Assembly: GCF_001183865.1 (NCBI RefSeq)
Contig: NZ_CP012020.1
Coordinates: 1,798,001 to 1,862,000 of the forward strand
Source of the DNA: Methylophilus sp. TWE2
GTDB lineage: Bacteria; Pseudomonadota; Gammaproteobacteria; Burkholderiales; Methylophilaceae
Direction of reading: 5' to 3'
Length of the DNA stretch: 64,000 nt
Shown: positions 27,588 to 36,205 of the stretch, piece by piece
Layout of the letters: the number at the start of each line of letters is the position of its first letter
Numbering within the stretch: position 1 is the stretch's first letter
The notes under the pieces: model-generated
What the model saw: only the letters and a program-made list of their open reading frames with translations
What the model was told of the DNA's origin: nothing
The model's database searches: none
Position numbers and translations under genes: made by a program

Positions 27588-28177
27588 GCCACTATTTGTA
27601 TGGTGCCGGAGGTCATGGCAAAGTAGTGTTGGATGCCTGGCAAAAATCCGGCAACAGCTGCGTGGGTTTTGTCGACGACAAATCGCTGTCGGAATGGGAA
27701 CGGCTACCGGTGCTGCCCCCTGCCGCCATCCCTGACCATGCAGCATTGCACCTGGCCATAGGCAACAATGCCGTACGGGAAAAACTGTCTCTGGCACTCA
27801 ACAAACACTGCTTTTTTAACGTGATCCACCCGTTGGCAAGTATTGCAGCTTCAGCGCGGATCAACGAAGGTGGGACTTTTCTGGCGGCTTACACCATTAT
27901 TGGCCCTGATGCAGAGATAGGTCTGCACAGCATTATCAACCATGGGGCGATTATTGATCATGACTGCAAGGTGGCACACTTTTGCCACGTCGCCCCCAAT
28001 GCCGTCTTGGGGGGAGGCGTGAGCATAGGCAGCCATGTACTGATTGGTGCAGGCGCAGTAGTGTTGCCCGGCTTGCGCATTACCGACCATGTTACAATCG
28101 GCGCCGGTGCGGTAGTGACCAAAGACATTTTGAATGCTGGCACCTATGTTGGCACGCCCGCAAGAACCTTACGCTGA
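27584..28177 (+). CDS. Sugar O/N-acyltransferase, PglD-like
   Basis: The 197-residue protein opens with YLYGAGGHGKVVLDA, the nucleotide-sugar-binding N-terminal fold of PglD, and continues with a left-handed beta-helix of hexapeptide repeats (for example IGLHSIINHGAIIDHDC with the catalytic His region). PglD acetylates the 4-amino group of UDP-4-amino-sugar to give UDP-N,N'-diacetylbacillosamine. The ATG overlaps the upstream stop by four bases (ATGA) and the gene is followed by the matching aminotransferase. Length is typical. Confidence 0.87.
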   Translation: MSHYLYGAGGHGKVVLDAWQKSGNSCVGFVDDKSLSEWERLPVLPPAAIPDHAALHLAIGNNAVREKLSLALNKHCFFNVIHPLASIAASARINEGGTFLAAYTIIGPDAEIGLHSIINHGAIIDHDCKVAHFCHVAPNAVLGGGVSIGSHVLIGAGAVVLPGLRITDHVTIGAGAVVTKDILNAGTYVGTPARTLR

Positions 28178-28192
28178 ATAACTGATTACTAG

Positions 28193-29377
28193 ATGCTAAA
28201 CCACCCTTTGCTTTCCCCCTGGCCTCGTTATGAGCAAGACGAAATAGACGCTACCACGGCTGTTTTGCTCTCCGGGCAAGTGAATTACTGGACCGGTGAC
28301 ATTGGCAAACGGTTTGAGCAGGAATATGCGCTGTCGGTAGGTAAACGGTTCGGCATTGCCTTATCCAATGGCACCGTTGCATTAGAACTTGCATTACGTG
28401 CATTCAATATTGGCCCAGGTGATGAAGTGATCGTCGCCTGCCGAAGTTATGTCGCCAGCGCCAGTTGTGTATTGCTCGTGGGCGCCACACCGGTGTTTGC
28501 AGATGTGGATTTAGACAGTGGTAATTTAAGCGCTGAAACCATTGCGCCCCATATTACAGCTAAAACAAAAGCGGTGATTCCTGTGCACATTGGTGGTTTG
28601 CCCTGCGATATGCCAGGCATTATGCAGCTAGCGCATCAACACAACATCAAAGTCATTGAGGACTGCGCCCAGGCACATGGCGCCTCTATCGCCAATATCA
28701 AAGTAGGAGGATGGGGTCATGCCGCCATTTTCAGCTTCTGCCAGGACAAAATCATCTCCACCGGGGGCGAAGGTGGGATGCTGGTACTTGATGATGAACA
28801 GGCTTACAAGGCAGCCTGGGCATACAAGGATATCGGCAGAGACTTTGATGCCGTTTTTCACCAGCAGCATCCACCTGGATTCCGCTGGTATACCCATACC
28901 GCCGGCTCCAACTTCCGCATGACCGAAGTGCAGGCTGCCATCGGTCTCAAGCAATTAGCCAAGCTTGATGCATGGATTAGTCGCAGAAATGTCATTGCGC
29001 AAAAACTGGTCTCTGCATTATCGCAAGCCACATTTATCAGGGTTCCCTCTGTGTCACATTCTAATGTCACACATGCTTATTACAGGGTGTATGGGGTGAT
29101 TGAGCTGAAGAACCAATCTGACGCCGAAAACCACTCGTTCCGCAATGAATTCGTTGCAAGTCTCTCTGAGATGGGATTACCCTGTTTTTCAGGGTCTTGC
29201 AGCGAAATATATCTGGAAAAGGCGTTTGAATCTTACTATGATGGTCAAAGAATGAGGAATGCAAAATATTACGCTGAGCGTGCATTTTGTTTGCTAGCGC
29301 ATCCTACCATTACCGATGACCAGGTTGATCAGGCAGTAAAATTAATCAACACTCTATTGGCCAAATACCACGGTTAG
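28193..29377 (+). CDS. DegT/DnrJ/EryC1 aminotransferase, PglE-like
   Basis: The protein of 394 residues has SNGTVALELALRA, VIEDCAQAHGA with the PLP-binding Asp, and Lys186 in FSFCQDKIISTGGEGG as the Schiff base. It would aminate the UDP-4-keto-6-deoxy-GlcNAc made by the downstream dehydratase. The KIIST-GGEGG motif fits the PglE/PerA branch rather than PseC, of which the window has a separate copy. It starts 15 bases after the PglD-like gene and is five bases from the dehydratase gene. Confidence 0.87.
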   Translation: MLNHPLLSPWPRYEQDEIDATTAVLLSGQVNYWTGDIGKRFEQEYALSVGKRFGIALSNGTVALELALRAFNIGPGDEVIVACRSYVASASCVLLVGATPVFADVDLDSGNLSAETIAPHITAKTKAVIPVHIGGLPCDMPGIMQLAHQHNIKVIEDCAQAHGASIANIKVGGWGHAAIFSFCQDKIISTGGEGGMLVLDDEQAYKAAWAYKDIGRDFDAVFHQQHPPGFRWYTHTAGSNFRMTEVQAAIGLKQLAKLDAWISRRNVIAQKLVSALSQATFIRVPSVSHSNVTHAYYRVYGVIELKNQSDAENHSFRNEFVASLSEMGLPCFSGSCSEIYLEKAFESYYDGQRMRNAKYYAERAFCLLAHPTITDDQVDQAVKLINTLLAKYHG

Positions 29378-29382
29378 TCACC

Positions 29383-31302
29383 ATGAAAAATAGTCTCCGT
29401 CGATTGCTCATTCCTTTGGCTATCTTGCATGACCTGGTAGCGGCTTGCCTAGTATGGATTACAGCATATGCTTTACGCTTCAACTTTTCTATTCCAGATC
29501 AATTTTACCAGTCAGTACTCATGATGTTGCCTGTAGTGGTACTGATTGAGATATCTACATTTTATTATGTCGGGCTTTATCGTGGCATTTGGCGCTTTGC
29601 CAGCATCCCTGACTTGAAGCGCATTATCAAGGCCGTGGCCATTTCATCGGTGTTATTGAGTTTAGGTGCATTTTCCTTGCAGCCGGAATTAATCATTCCA
29701 CGCTCGGTGCTGGTCATGAATCCCCTGCTTCTTATCTTATTTATGGGAGGCAGCCGGTTTGCCTATCGTGCATGGAAAGAGCGCCGCCTGTTTAACGTCA
29801 CGGCTGCGCAAGGCAAACCAGTGATCGTCATCGGTGTAGAAGATGCCTCTTTTAACCTCATCAGAGAACTCAGCAAAAGCCCCGAGTGGCGTGTGGTGGC
29901 GATGATAGACCCCAATAACAAGCTGGTCGGGCGTGAAATCATGCATACCAAGATTGAGGGCAAACTGGAAGACATTGAACGCATCGCGGCGAGACATGGT
30001 TGCCAGCATTGTATGATTGCCATGCCGGGCAGTCGGCATGAAAAAAGGCGGCTGGCAGTTGAGGCGGCCAACGAAGTTGAGGGCATGGAGGTATTAACCT
30101 TGCCAGCCATGTCTGATTTAATTAGCGGCCGTGTCAGCTTATCGCAGATACGCAAAATTGATGTGGAAGACTTACTGGGGCGTGATGTTGTGCAACTGGA
30201 TACGCATGGCTTGAGTGCGATGCTAGCCAATAAGGTGGTGCTGGTGTCTGGGGCTGCAGGTTCGATTGGCTCTGAGCTTTGTCGCCAGATATTGAGTTTT
30301 CATCCGACCCAGTTGATTTGTCTCGATATCTCTGAATATGCCCTGTATACCCTGCAACAGGAGTTTAGCCAGTGGGAGACTGACTCTGAATTACTGTATT
30401 TGGTCGCCGACGTTAAAAATCGTGTCCGTTTGCAGCGCATATTGCAGGATCATCAGCCAGATGTGGTGCTCCATGCCGGCGCCTATAAGCATGTTCCCAT
30501 GATGGAACATTTTAATGTGGTAGAAGCCCTGCAGAACAATGCTTATGGCACTTACCAAATTGCTTCTGCTTGCCAGGCAGCCAGTGTACCTACCTTTGTA
30601 CTGGTCTCAACAGATAAAGCTGTGAATCCGACCAATGTCATGGGTGCTAGCAAACGTCTGGCAGAGCTTATTTGCCAAGGCCTGCAAAATAATTATTTAT
30701 CCGGGACACGATTCATTACTGTGCGTTTCGGCAACGTGTTAGGCAGTAGTGGTAGCGTGATTCCAAAATTCCGCGAGCAGATTGCGCATGGCGGGCCCAT
30801 CACTATTACCCACCCTGAAATCACGCGTTACTTTATGTCTATCCCCGAAGCTGCACAATTAGTGCTACAAGCTGCCACGATGGGCAAAGGTGGCGAGGTG
30901 TTTGTGCTGGACATGGGCACACCGGTCAAGATTATTGACTTGGCCCGGGACATGATCAAGTTATCCGGCCTGCAAGAGCAAGATATCCGGATTGAGTTCA
31001 CCGGCTTACGCCCGGGTGAGAAGCTCTATGAAGAGTTGCTGGCTGATGACGAAAACACTTTGCCCACCAGCCATGAAAAATTGCGTATTGCGCAGGCACG
31101 CAGTGCAGATACTGTCTGGTTAACAAACTTGCTGGAATGGTTGACTACCATCCCAAATTTGCAAGAGGCCCAAATCAAGCAGGATCTGCAGCGCTGGGTA
31201 GTGGAATATCAGCCTGACACCCGTCCGGCACCAGATGTTTCCTTGCGCGGTGGCATGCTGTCATTGGATACCCTACCCTCGCCTTCATCACACATACACT
31301 GA
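29383..31302 (+). CDS. Membrane-bound UDP-GlcNAc 4,6-dehydratase, PglF/WbpM-like
   Basis: The 639-residue protein has about four N-terminal membrane helices, a linker domain to residue 280, and a C-terminal SDR catalytic domain with VSGAAGSIGSEL and STDKAVNPTNVMGASK. The Tyr of the usual YxxxK is Met (MGASK), as is known for the PglF/WbpM group. It makes the 4-keto-6-deoxy precursor of diacetylbacillosamine, QuiNAc or FucNAc sugars. It is the last gene of the five-gene plus-strand operon; PglE and PglD homologues upstream point to bacillosamine as the product. Confidence 0.9.
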   Translation: MKNSLRRLLIPLAILHDLVAACLVWITAYALRFNFSIPDQFYQSVLMMLPVVVLIEISTFYYVGLYRGIWRFASIPDLKRIIKAVAISSVLLSLGAFSLQPELIIPRSVLVMNPLLLILFMGGSRFAYRAWKERRLFNVTAAQGKPVIVIGVEDASFNLIRELSKSPEWRVVAMIDPNNKLVGREIMHTKIEGKLEDIERIAARHGCQHCMIAMPGSRHEKRRLAVEAANEVEGMEVLTLPAMSDLISGRVSLSQIRKIDVEDLLGRDVVQLDTHGLSAMLANKVVLVSGAAGSIGSELCRQILSFHPTQLICLDISEYALYTLQQEFSQWETDSELLYLVADVKNRVRLQRILQDHQPDVVLHAGAYKHVPMMEHFNVVEALQNNAYGTYQIASACQAASVPTFVLVSTDKAVNPTNVMGASKRLAELICQGLQNNYLSGTRFITVRFGNVLGSSGSVIPKFREQIAHGGPITITHPEITRYFMSIPEAAQLVLQAATMGKGGEVFVLDMGTPVKIIDLARDMIKLSGLQEQDIRIEFTGLRPGEKLYEELLADDENTLPTSHEKLRIAQARSADTVWLTNLLEWLTTIPNLQEAQIKQDLQRWVVEYQPDTRPAPDVSLRGGMLSLDTLPSPSSHIH

Positions 31303-31388
31303 TATATTCTTCATCTTTAACTACTAAGTATATTCATGTCGTTTACAATGTAGACCTCATTGAATAAGCACTGTTCTATTTTTTCTTT

Positions 31389-33296
31389 ATGCCTCATATC
31401 ACGCTTGACAATGCCAGCCTGGCATTTGGTCATCATGCCTTGCTTGCCCAAGCATCATTCCAGTTAGATCCAGGTGAACGCGTTGGTTTGATTGGTCGCA
31501 ATGGTGCCGGTAAATCCAGTTTGCTAAAAGCGATTGCCGGCACCATCAAACTTGATGAAGGCACCGTATGGCGGGCGCCTAGCGTACGCATTGTCTACGT
31601 GCCGCAAGAACCTGATCTCGATGATACTCACTCCGTATTTGAAGCCGTTGCAGAAGGTCTGGGCAGTTTGCAACAAACCATGATTGACTATCACCAGATC
31701 ACGCATGAGATGAGCTTGCCAGATGCCAATATTGAGGCACTGATGGAGCGCATGCAGGCATTGCAGCATGAAATGGACGCACAAAATGGCTGGGTTGCGC
31801 AAACACGGGTGGAGACCGTACTAAGCCGCTTGAAGCTGGATGCAGATGTACTGGTTTCCACACTCTCAGGCGGTTGGCGTAAACGTGTTGCACTTGGGCG
31901 TGCGCTTGTGGCAGAGCCTGAAGTCTTGTTACTGGACGAACCGACTAACCACCTGGACCTCGAAGCCATCGAGTGGCTGGAAGATTTGTTATTAGGCTTT
32001 AATGGCAGCGTGTTGTTTATTACCCATGACCGTCGTTTTTTGGACAAGTTAGCGACACGCATTACTGAACTTGACCGCGGCAATCTGACAGACTTTGTAG
32101 GTAATTTTTCACAATATCAAATCAAAAAAGAAGAGTTACTCGCCGTTGAAGAAACGCATGCAGCAAAATTCGATAAATTTCTGGCGCAGGAAGAAGTCTG
32201 GATCCGCCAGGGGATTAAAGCGCGCCGCACTCGTAATGAAGGACGCGTGAGAAGATTAGAAGCACTCCGTTTAGACCGTGCAGCCAGACGTGAGCGCCAA
32301 GGCGATGTCAAACTCAACCTGGATGCTGGCGAACGCAGTGGAAAACTGGTTGCAGAGCTTGATCAGGTCACTAAGTCATATGGTGACAAAACACTCATCA
32401 AAGGCTTCAGCACACGTATTTTACGTGGCGATAAAATAGGATTGTTAGGACCCAACGGCATTGGAAAATCCACACTATTAAAACTCATTTTAGGGGACAT
32501 AGAACCAGACAGTGGCGACATTCAGCGTGGCACAAAAGTCAACGTAGCCTATTTTGACCAGATGCGCGAGCAGTTAGATGAAGAAGCCACCTTAGCGGAT
32601 ACCATCAGCCCGGGCTCTGATTTTGTTGAGATTGGCAATGAACGCAAACATGTGATCAGTTACCTGGAAGACTTTCTCTTTCCACCACAACGCTCACGCT
32701 CACCTGTGAAATCACTTTCCGGTGGTGAGCGCAATCGTTTACTGTTAGCACGTCTGTTTGCGCGCCCGGCCAATGTACTTGTGTTGGATGAACCAACCAA
32801 TGACCTGGATATTGATACACTGGAGTTATTGGAGACTCTGTTACAGGATTATTCGGGCACCCTTTTTCTCGTCAGCCATGACCGGGCTTTTCTAGAAAAT
32901 ACCGTCACTCAAGTGATTGCTTTTGAAGGAGAAGGCAAGTTAACCGAATTCGGTGGTGGATACGATGACTGGTTAAGATTCAGCCAGGCTCGCTTGAGTA
33001 AACCCGCTCCAACGCAAAAAAAATCTGCTGTGGTTGCGACGTCAAGCACACCTACACAGACAGTCACTTCCAGAAAAAACTTGAGTTTCAAGGAGCAGCG
33101 TGAGCTGGAATCGCTCCCCGCAGAAATTGAGGCATTGGAACAAGAGCAATCAGAGATTCAGGCACAATTTGCGCAAGGTGATATTTACAAACAGGCGCCA
33201 GATAAGGTCAAACAGCTACAGGACAGGCTTGATGAGATCGAAACACTGGTGCTGGAAAAAATCACGCGCTGGGAAACATTGGAGAGCTTGAGTTAG
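31389..33296 (+). CDS. uup: ABC-F family ATPase Uup
   Basis: This soluble protein of 635 residues has two ATPase domains: Walker A GRNGAGKSS near residue 38 and GPNGIGKST near residue 356, each with its own signature (LSGGWRKR and LSGGERNR) and DEPTNHLDL / DEPTNDLDI Walker B. The C-terminal 90 residues form a coiled coil typical of Uup that binds branched DNA or ribosomes. ABC-F proteins have no membrane domain and act on ribosomes or in DNA metabolism. It is not part of the glycan pathway; an 86-base gap separates it from the pgl-like operon. Confidence 0.9.
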   Translation: MPHITLDNASLAFGHHALLAQASFQLDPGERVGLIGRNGAGKSSLLKAIAGTIKLDEGTVWRAPSVRIVYVPQEPDLDDTHSVFEAVAEGLGSLQQTMIDYHQITHEMSLPDANIEALMERMQALQHEMDAQNGWVAQTRVETVLSRLKLDADVLVSTLSGGWRKRVALGRALVAEPEVLLLDEPTNHLDLEAIEWLEDLLLGFNGSVLFITHDRRFLDKLATRITELDRGNLTDFVGNFSQYQIKKEELLAVEETHAAKFDKFLAQEEVWIRQGIKARRTRNEGRVRRLEALRLDRAARRERQGDVKLNLDAGERSGKLVAELDQVTKSYGDKTLIKGFSTRILRGDKIGLLGPNGIGKSTLLKLILGDIEPDSGDIQRGTKVNVAYFDQMREQLDEEATLADTISPGSDFVEIGNERKHVISYLEDFLFPPQRSRSPVKSLSGGERNRLLLARLFARPANVLVLDEPTNDLDIDTLELLETLLQDYSGTLFLVSHDRAFLENTVTQVIAFEGEGKLTEFGGGYDDWLRFSQARLSKPAPTQKKSAVVATSSTPTQTVTSRKNLSFKEQRELESLPAEIEALEQEQSEIQAQFAQGDIYKQAPDKVKQLQDRLDEIETLVLEKITRWETLESLS

Positions 33297-33320
33297 GGCC
33301 TACCTGCGGGGACTTAAAAA

Positions 33321-33353
33321 TAAAACAGCCGAAGGATCACTTCGGCTGTTTTA
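33321..33353. terminator. Strong bidirectional hairpin terminator between uup and flgN
   Basis: Bases 33321-33334 and 33340-33353 form a perfect 14-bp stem with a five-base loop (GATCA). The ends are A-rich on one side and T-rich on the other, so it can stop transcription of the convergent uup (plus) and flgN (minus) genes. Confidence 0.9.
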
Positions 33354-33364
33354 TTTAACGGGGA

Positions 33365-33841
33365 CTAAACGGAATAACTGCCACGTGCGGTATCGGCACG
33401 ATGTGTTTGGCCATTTTTACCGTAAAACTGTGGGGCAGCGCTCTTGCCGTTCAACGCATCCAGTTTTTCCTGGTTACGCTGAAAGTTTTTGTTAATCAAA
33501 ATGCCATTGAGGCGATTGAGCTCTTTAGCCTGGACCAACTGTTGTTGGAAGCTGACCCATGCCTGCTCTAGCACAGTGCTGGATTGTTTTTTCAACCAAG
33601 CAGACATGCCCTGCTCATTAGGCTCAAACCCAGCGGCAGCAAGCGCCTCATAGCGGGCGTTGGCAGCTGCGCCCAGGGCTTGCAGCAGTTCAACGCGCTT
33701 GTCGACCATCTGCTCTATAGCATCCAGATCAGCAGACACCAGGGCGGACTGCTCAGACTGCAAATCATTCAAAAGCTGTGAAACCAGCGCTGCGTCTTTC
33801 TCAAAACTGACTTGAGAAGATAAATGATTTGCAGAAGTCAT
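33365..33841 (-). CDS. flgN: FlgN family flagellar chaperone
   Basis: This small helical protein of 158 residues has the FlgN pattern: an N-terminal helix pair with LLNDLQSEQSALVSADLDAIEQMV, then KRVELLQALG, and a C-terminal helix with LNRLNGILINKNFQRNQEKL. FlgN is the export chaperone of the hook-junction proteins FlgK and FlgL, which are encoded at 42752-45397. The ATG at 33841 follows an AAGGG site inside the end of flgM, so the two are translationally coupled; a GTG three codons upstream is an alternative start. It is transcribed from the flgM sigma-28 promoter. Confidence 0.85.
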   Translation of the reverse strand: MTSANHLSSQVSFEKDAALVSQLLNDLQSEQSALVSADLDAIEQMVDKRVELLQALGAAANARYEALAAAGFEPNEQGMSAWLKKQSSTVLEQAWVSFQQQLVQAKELNRLNGILINKNFQRNQEKLDALNGKSAAPQFYGKNGQTHRADTARGSYSV

Positions 33842-33846
33842 GAGGG

Positions 33847-34173
33847 TCACCCTTTATTGTTTGGTTGTATCAAATCTTTGACGCTCTGCAACAGGCCATC
33901 TGCCACTTTAGCGGTATCTACCGAAAAGTCACCACGCGCAATTGCAGCTTTAATTTCTTCAACCTTGTTGGCATCAAACACTTCGCCAGCTGCCAACCCG
34001 CTCTCCAGCGATTGCAACTGCACAGATGCAGAAGACAAGGTCACGTTATCTGTTGAGGCAGCAGTTGTGGATACACCTGCTGCTTTGTCGCTGCCTTTAT
34101 TGGCAGTACTTTTATCCAACGTTGGCTTGTCTACGCCAACACCCAGTTTTTTAATAGAATCTGAAATGTTCAT
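33847..34173 (-). CDS. flgM: Anti-sigma-28 factor FlgM
   Basis: FlgM holds the flagellar sigma factor FliA inactive until the hook is complete, when it is exported. The 108-residue protein starts MNISDSIKK, has a low-complexity, disordered N-terminal half and the C-terminal FliA-binding helices (VEEIKAAIARGDF, then VADGLLQSVKDLI). I start at the ATG at 34173, preceded by AGAGG; a frame running to 34230 would be longer than usual for FlgM. A near-perfect sigma-28 promoter lies 70 bases upstream, so flgMN is itself a late-class transcript. Confidence 0.88.
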   Translation of the reverse strand: MNISDSIKKLGVGVDKPTLDKSTANKGSDKAAGVSTTAASTDNVTLSSASVQLQSLESGLAAGEVFDANKVEEIKAAIARGDFSVDTAKVADGLLQSVKDLIQPNNKG

Positions 34174-34242
34174 GCCGTACCTCTTCTGATTTTGAATATG
34201 TTCAGGGCTTATCACATCCATCACCCTCATTCGTTAACAGTA

Positions 34243-34269
34243 CTATCGGCATAGTTTAAGCGAACTTTA
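34243..34269 (-). promoter_or_regulatory. Sigma-28 (FliA) promoter of flgMN
   Basis: On the minus strand the sequence reads TAAAGTTC, an 11-base spacer, then GCCGATAG, matching seven of eight bases of each FliA consensus box (TAAAGTTT and GCCGATAA). The start of flgM lies 70 bases downstream. Confidence 0.88.
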
Positions 34270-34342
34270 GTGCTTAATATAGTTTTTATCGCATGTTTAT
34301 AAATTTCAGACATTTTCAATTAAAAAAACGTTACCCATCTGG

Positions 34343-35095
34343 TTAAAAACGCACGTCAACCTTACCAGAAGACTGTGCAACGCCTTTGATAATCTGGCCA
34401 CTGCTGACTTTGACATCCACCACCTGGCCGACATTCGCGGTTTGCATGGCAGTACCATCTGCAGTGATGACAAACCCGTCGCCACGGCTATTCAACTGTA
34501 CTGTTTGTCCCTGTCTAATCACCGGGATCGCCTTCAGTAGCTCAGGTCTTAATACTGTGCCCAGTGGCAAATTGAGTGCAGCCTGCTTGCCATCAAGCAT
34601 AGACACATCTGTAATAATCCCTGCAGGTAACTTGCTCAAATCCCCGGATTGCATGACCACATCCGTTGTTTGCACGGGTGAGCCCTGGCTTACAGGCAAG
34701 CCTGTCACGGCATATTCACCCCATACCTGAACATCAGCCTGTACATAGAGTGTCCAGGGTTTGGTTTCAGATTGCAGGCAACGGACACCGATGTGGGTTT
34801 TACCCCATAAACGGGCACCTTGCACAGTAAACCCTTCCATCAAGCCGCATTCAGCAATGCGGATACGGCTGTCCAATGGCTGGATCTCAATATTCACCTT
34901 GCCCGGATACCCTTGTGTCTGGCCCTCTACATACTGCAATACAGTTTGATATACGCGGCTGTGCATGTCACTCGCAGGAACCACTGCGCGCTGATTGGCA
35001 ATGACAGCGCGGTCGGCCGATTGCACAGGTGAGCTCATCAACCATAACAGGCTGAAGATGACTGACATCAGAAGTTGGACTGGGCGTTGTTTCAT
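34343..35095 (-). CDS. flgA: P-ring assembly chaperone FlgA
   Basis: FlgA is a periplasmic chaperone for FlgI in P-ring assembly. The mature part ends with the SAF-like domain (KAIPVIRQGQTVQLNSRG and VDVKVSSGQIIKGV). The N terminus carries a signal peptide: basic start, hydrophobic MSVIFSLLWLMSSPVQS, cut near ADRA. I start at the ATG at 35095; the longer frame begins at TTG at 35122. It is divergent from flgB. Its target FlgI is encoded at 40442-41566. Confidence 0.88.
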   Translation of the reverse strand: MKQRPVQLLMSVIFSLLWLMSSPVQSADRAVIANQRAVVPASDMHSRVYQTVLQYVEGQTQGYPGKVNIEIQPLDSRIRIAECGLMEGFTVQGARLWGKTHIGVRCLQSETKPWTLYVQADVQVWGEYAVTGLPVSQGSPVQTTDVVMQSGDLSKLPAGIITDVSMLDGKQAALNLPLGTVLRPELLKAIPVIRQGQTVQLNSRGDGFVITADGTAMQTANVGQVVDVKVSSGQIIKGVAQSSGKVDVRF

Positions 35096-35329
35096 GTGCA
35101 CCATTCTACGCATCCGGGGCAAACTTAATTGCGGAAATAGAGAGGATTTCCTGCGTTTAATTCAAGAATCATTGTATAGGTGACAGCGTACACTAGGCAT
35201 AGCTAGTAAAAGTCATGTGCGTGAACCAAGCCCGCTTAACTGGTTAACGACCGCAGATGACAAGAACTTTAGAGGTTCGAAAAAATATTCGAACAAGGCT
35301 TCAGAGTACAGCCTGGAAAGGACAAGACG
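35096..35329. promoter_or_regulatory. Divergent leader between flgA and flgB
   Basis: These 234 bases must hold promoters for flgA (minus) and the flgBCDEFGHIJ operon (plus). No match to sigma-54 or sigma-28 consensus of good quality was found. The region contains a perfect inverted repeat described separately. A GGAAAGGAC ribosome site lies in front of flgB. Confidence 0.5.
35275..35294. repeat. Perfect inverted repeat in the flgB leader
   Basis: GTTCGAA at 35275-35281 and TTCGAAC at 35288-35294 are perfect inverted copies around a six-base AAAATA spacer. It lies 36 bases before the flgB ATG. It could be an operator or a short hairpin in the 5' leader; it lacks a T run and is not a terminator. 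Confidence 0.6.
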
Positions 35330-35764
35330 ATGATGAACAAACTGGACGCTTCACTGAATTTTCATCAGACCGCATTGCGCGTGCGCAATCAGCGTCAGGA
35401 GCTGTTGGCTTCCAATATTGCCAACGCGGATACACCACAATACAAGGCGCGTGATATCGACTTCAAGTCTGCCATGCAATCTGCTCTGCAGCAGAGTACT
35501 TCAGGCAAATCTGCTGCCAATGCTGGCGCGATGCAACAAACCAATACCAGCCATATGAATGGTCAGGGCAGCAACGGGTATGTGGGGAGTGCCAGCGACC
35601 CGCTGTTCCGCTCGGTGGTGCAAGGTTCTGTCGATGGCAACACGGTAGATATGGACGTAGAGCGTAATGCCTATGTGGATAACGGCATCCGCTACGAAGC
35701 CAGCCTGACCATGATCAGTGGCCAGATTAAAAAGATGCTGTCTGCCATTAACGGCCAGCAGTAA
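35330..35764 (+). CDS. flgB: Flagellar basal-body rod protein FlgB
   Basis: FlgB is a proximal rod subunit, exported through the flagellar type III system and assembled in the periplasm. The 144-residue protein shows the N-terminal rod motif LRVRNQRQELLASNIANADTP and the C-terminal helix RYEASLTMISGQIKKMLSAI. The ATG at 35330 or the next codon ATG at 35333 are both possible; a GAAAGGA site lies upstream. It begins the nine-gene rod-hook operon. Confidence 0.93.
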   Translation: MMNKLDASLNFHQTALRVRNQRQELLASNIANADTPQYKARDIDFKSAMQSALQQSTSGKSAANAGAMQQTNTSHMNGQGSNGYVGSASDPLFRSVVQGSVDGNTVDMDVERNAYVDNGIRYEASLTMISGQIKKMLSAINGQQ

Positions 35765-35780
35765 TTAAAGGAGGTCTGTC

Positions 35781-36185
35781 ATGTCTCTGTTTAACGTATT
35801 CAAAATTTCCGGCTCTGCCATGAGTGCGCAGTCCATGCGCCTGAACACCGTGGCCAGTAACCTGGCTAACGCCGACAGCGTGGTCAGTTCTGATGGCAAG
35901 CCTTACCAGTCCAAACAAGTGGTGTTCAAGGCGGTGCAGGACGCTGCTAACCAAAGCAGCACGGTTGAGGTCGACCGGGTGATTGAAGATACCAAGCCAG
36001 GCAAAATGGTCTACGACCCCAAACATCCGATGGCCAATGCCGACGGTTATATCACCATGCCTAATGTCAACGTGACTGAAGAAATGGTGAACATGATTTC
36101 AGCCTCACGCGCCTATCAAAACAACGTGGAAACCATGAATGCGGCAAAAACCATGTTGCTTAAAACATTGAATATTGGTCAATAA
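35781..36185 (+). CDS. flgC: Flagellar basal-body rod protein FlgC
   Basis: FlgC is a proximal rod subunit made in the order FlgB-FlgC. The 134-residue protein has the N-terminal ISGSAMSAQSMRLNTVASNLANADS motif pattern and the C-terminal VNVTEEMVNMISASRAYQNNVE, both typical of axial proteins. An AAAGGAGG ribosome site stands upstream. It lies 16 bases after flgB. Confidence 0.94.
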   Translation: MSLFNVFKISGSAMSAQSMRLNTVASNLANADSVVSSDGKPYQSKQVVFKAVQDAANQSSTVEVDRVIEDTKPGKMVYDPKHPMANADGYITMPNVNVTEEMVNMISASRAYQNNVETMNAAKTMLLKTLNIGQ

Positions 36186-36205
36186 CCTTTAGAAAGGGCA
36201 CTCGT

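Noticed and set aside
35240..35275. Possible sigma-28 promoter for flgA on the minus strand (TAAAGTTC then GTCGTTAA)
   Set aside because: The spacer would be 12 instead of 11 bases and the -10 is weak, so it was not called as a feature.
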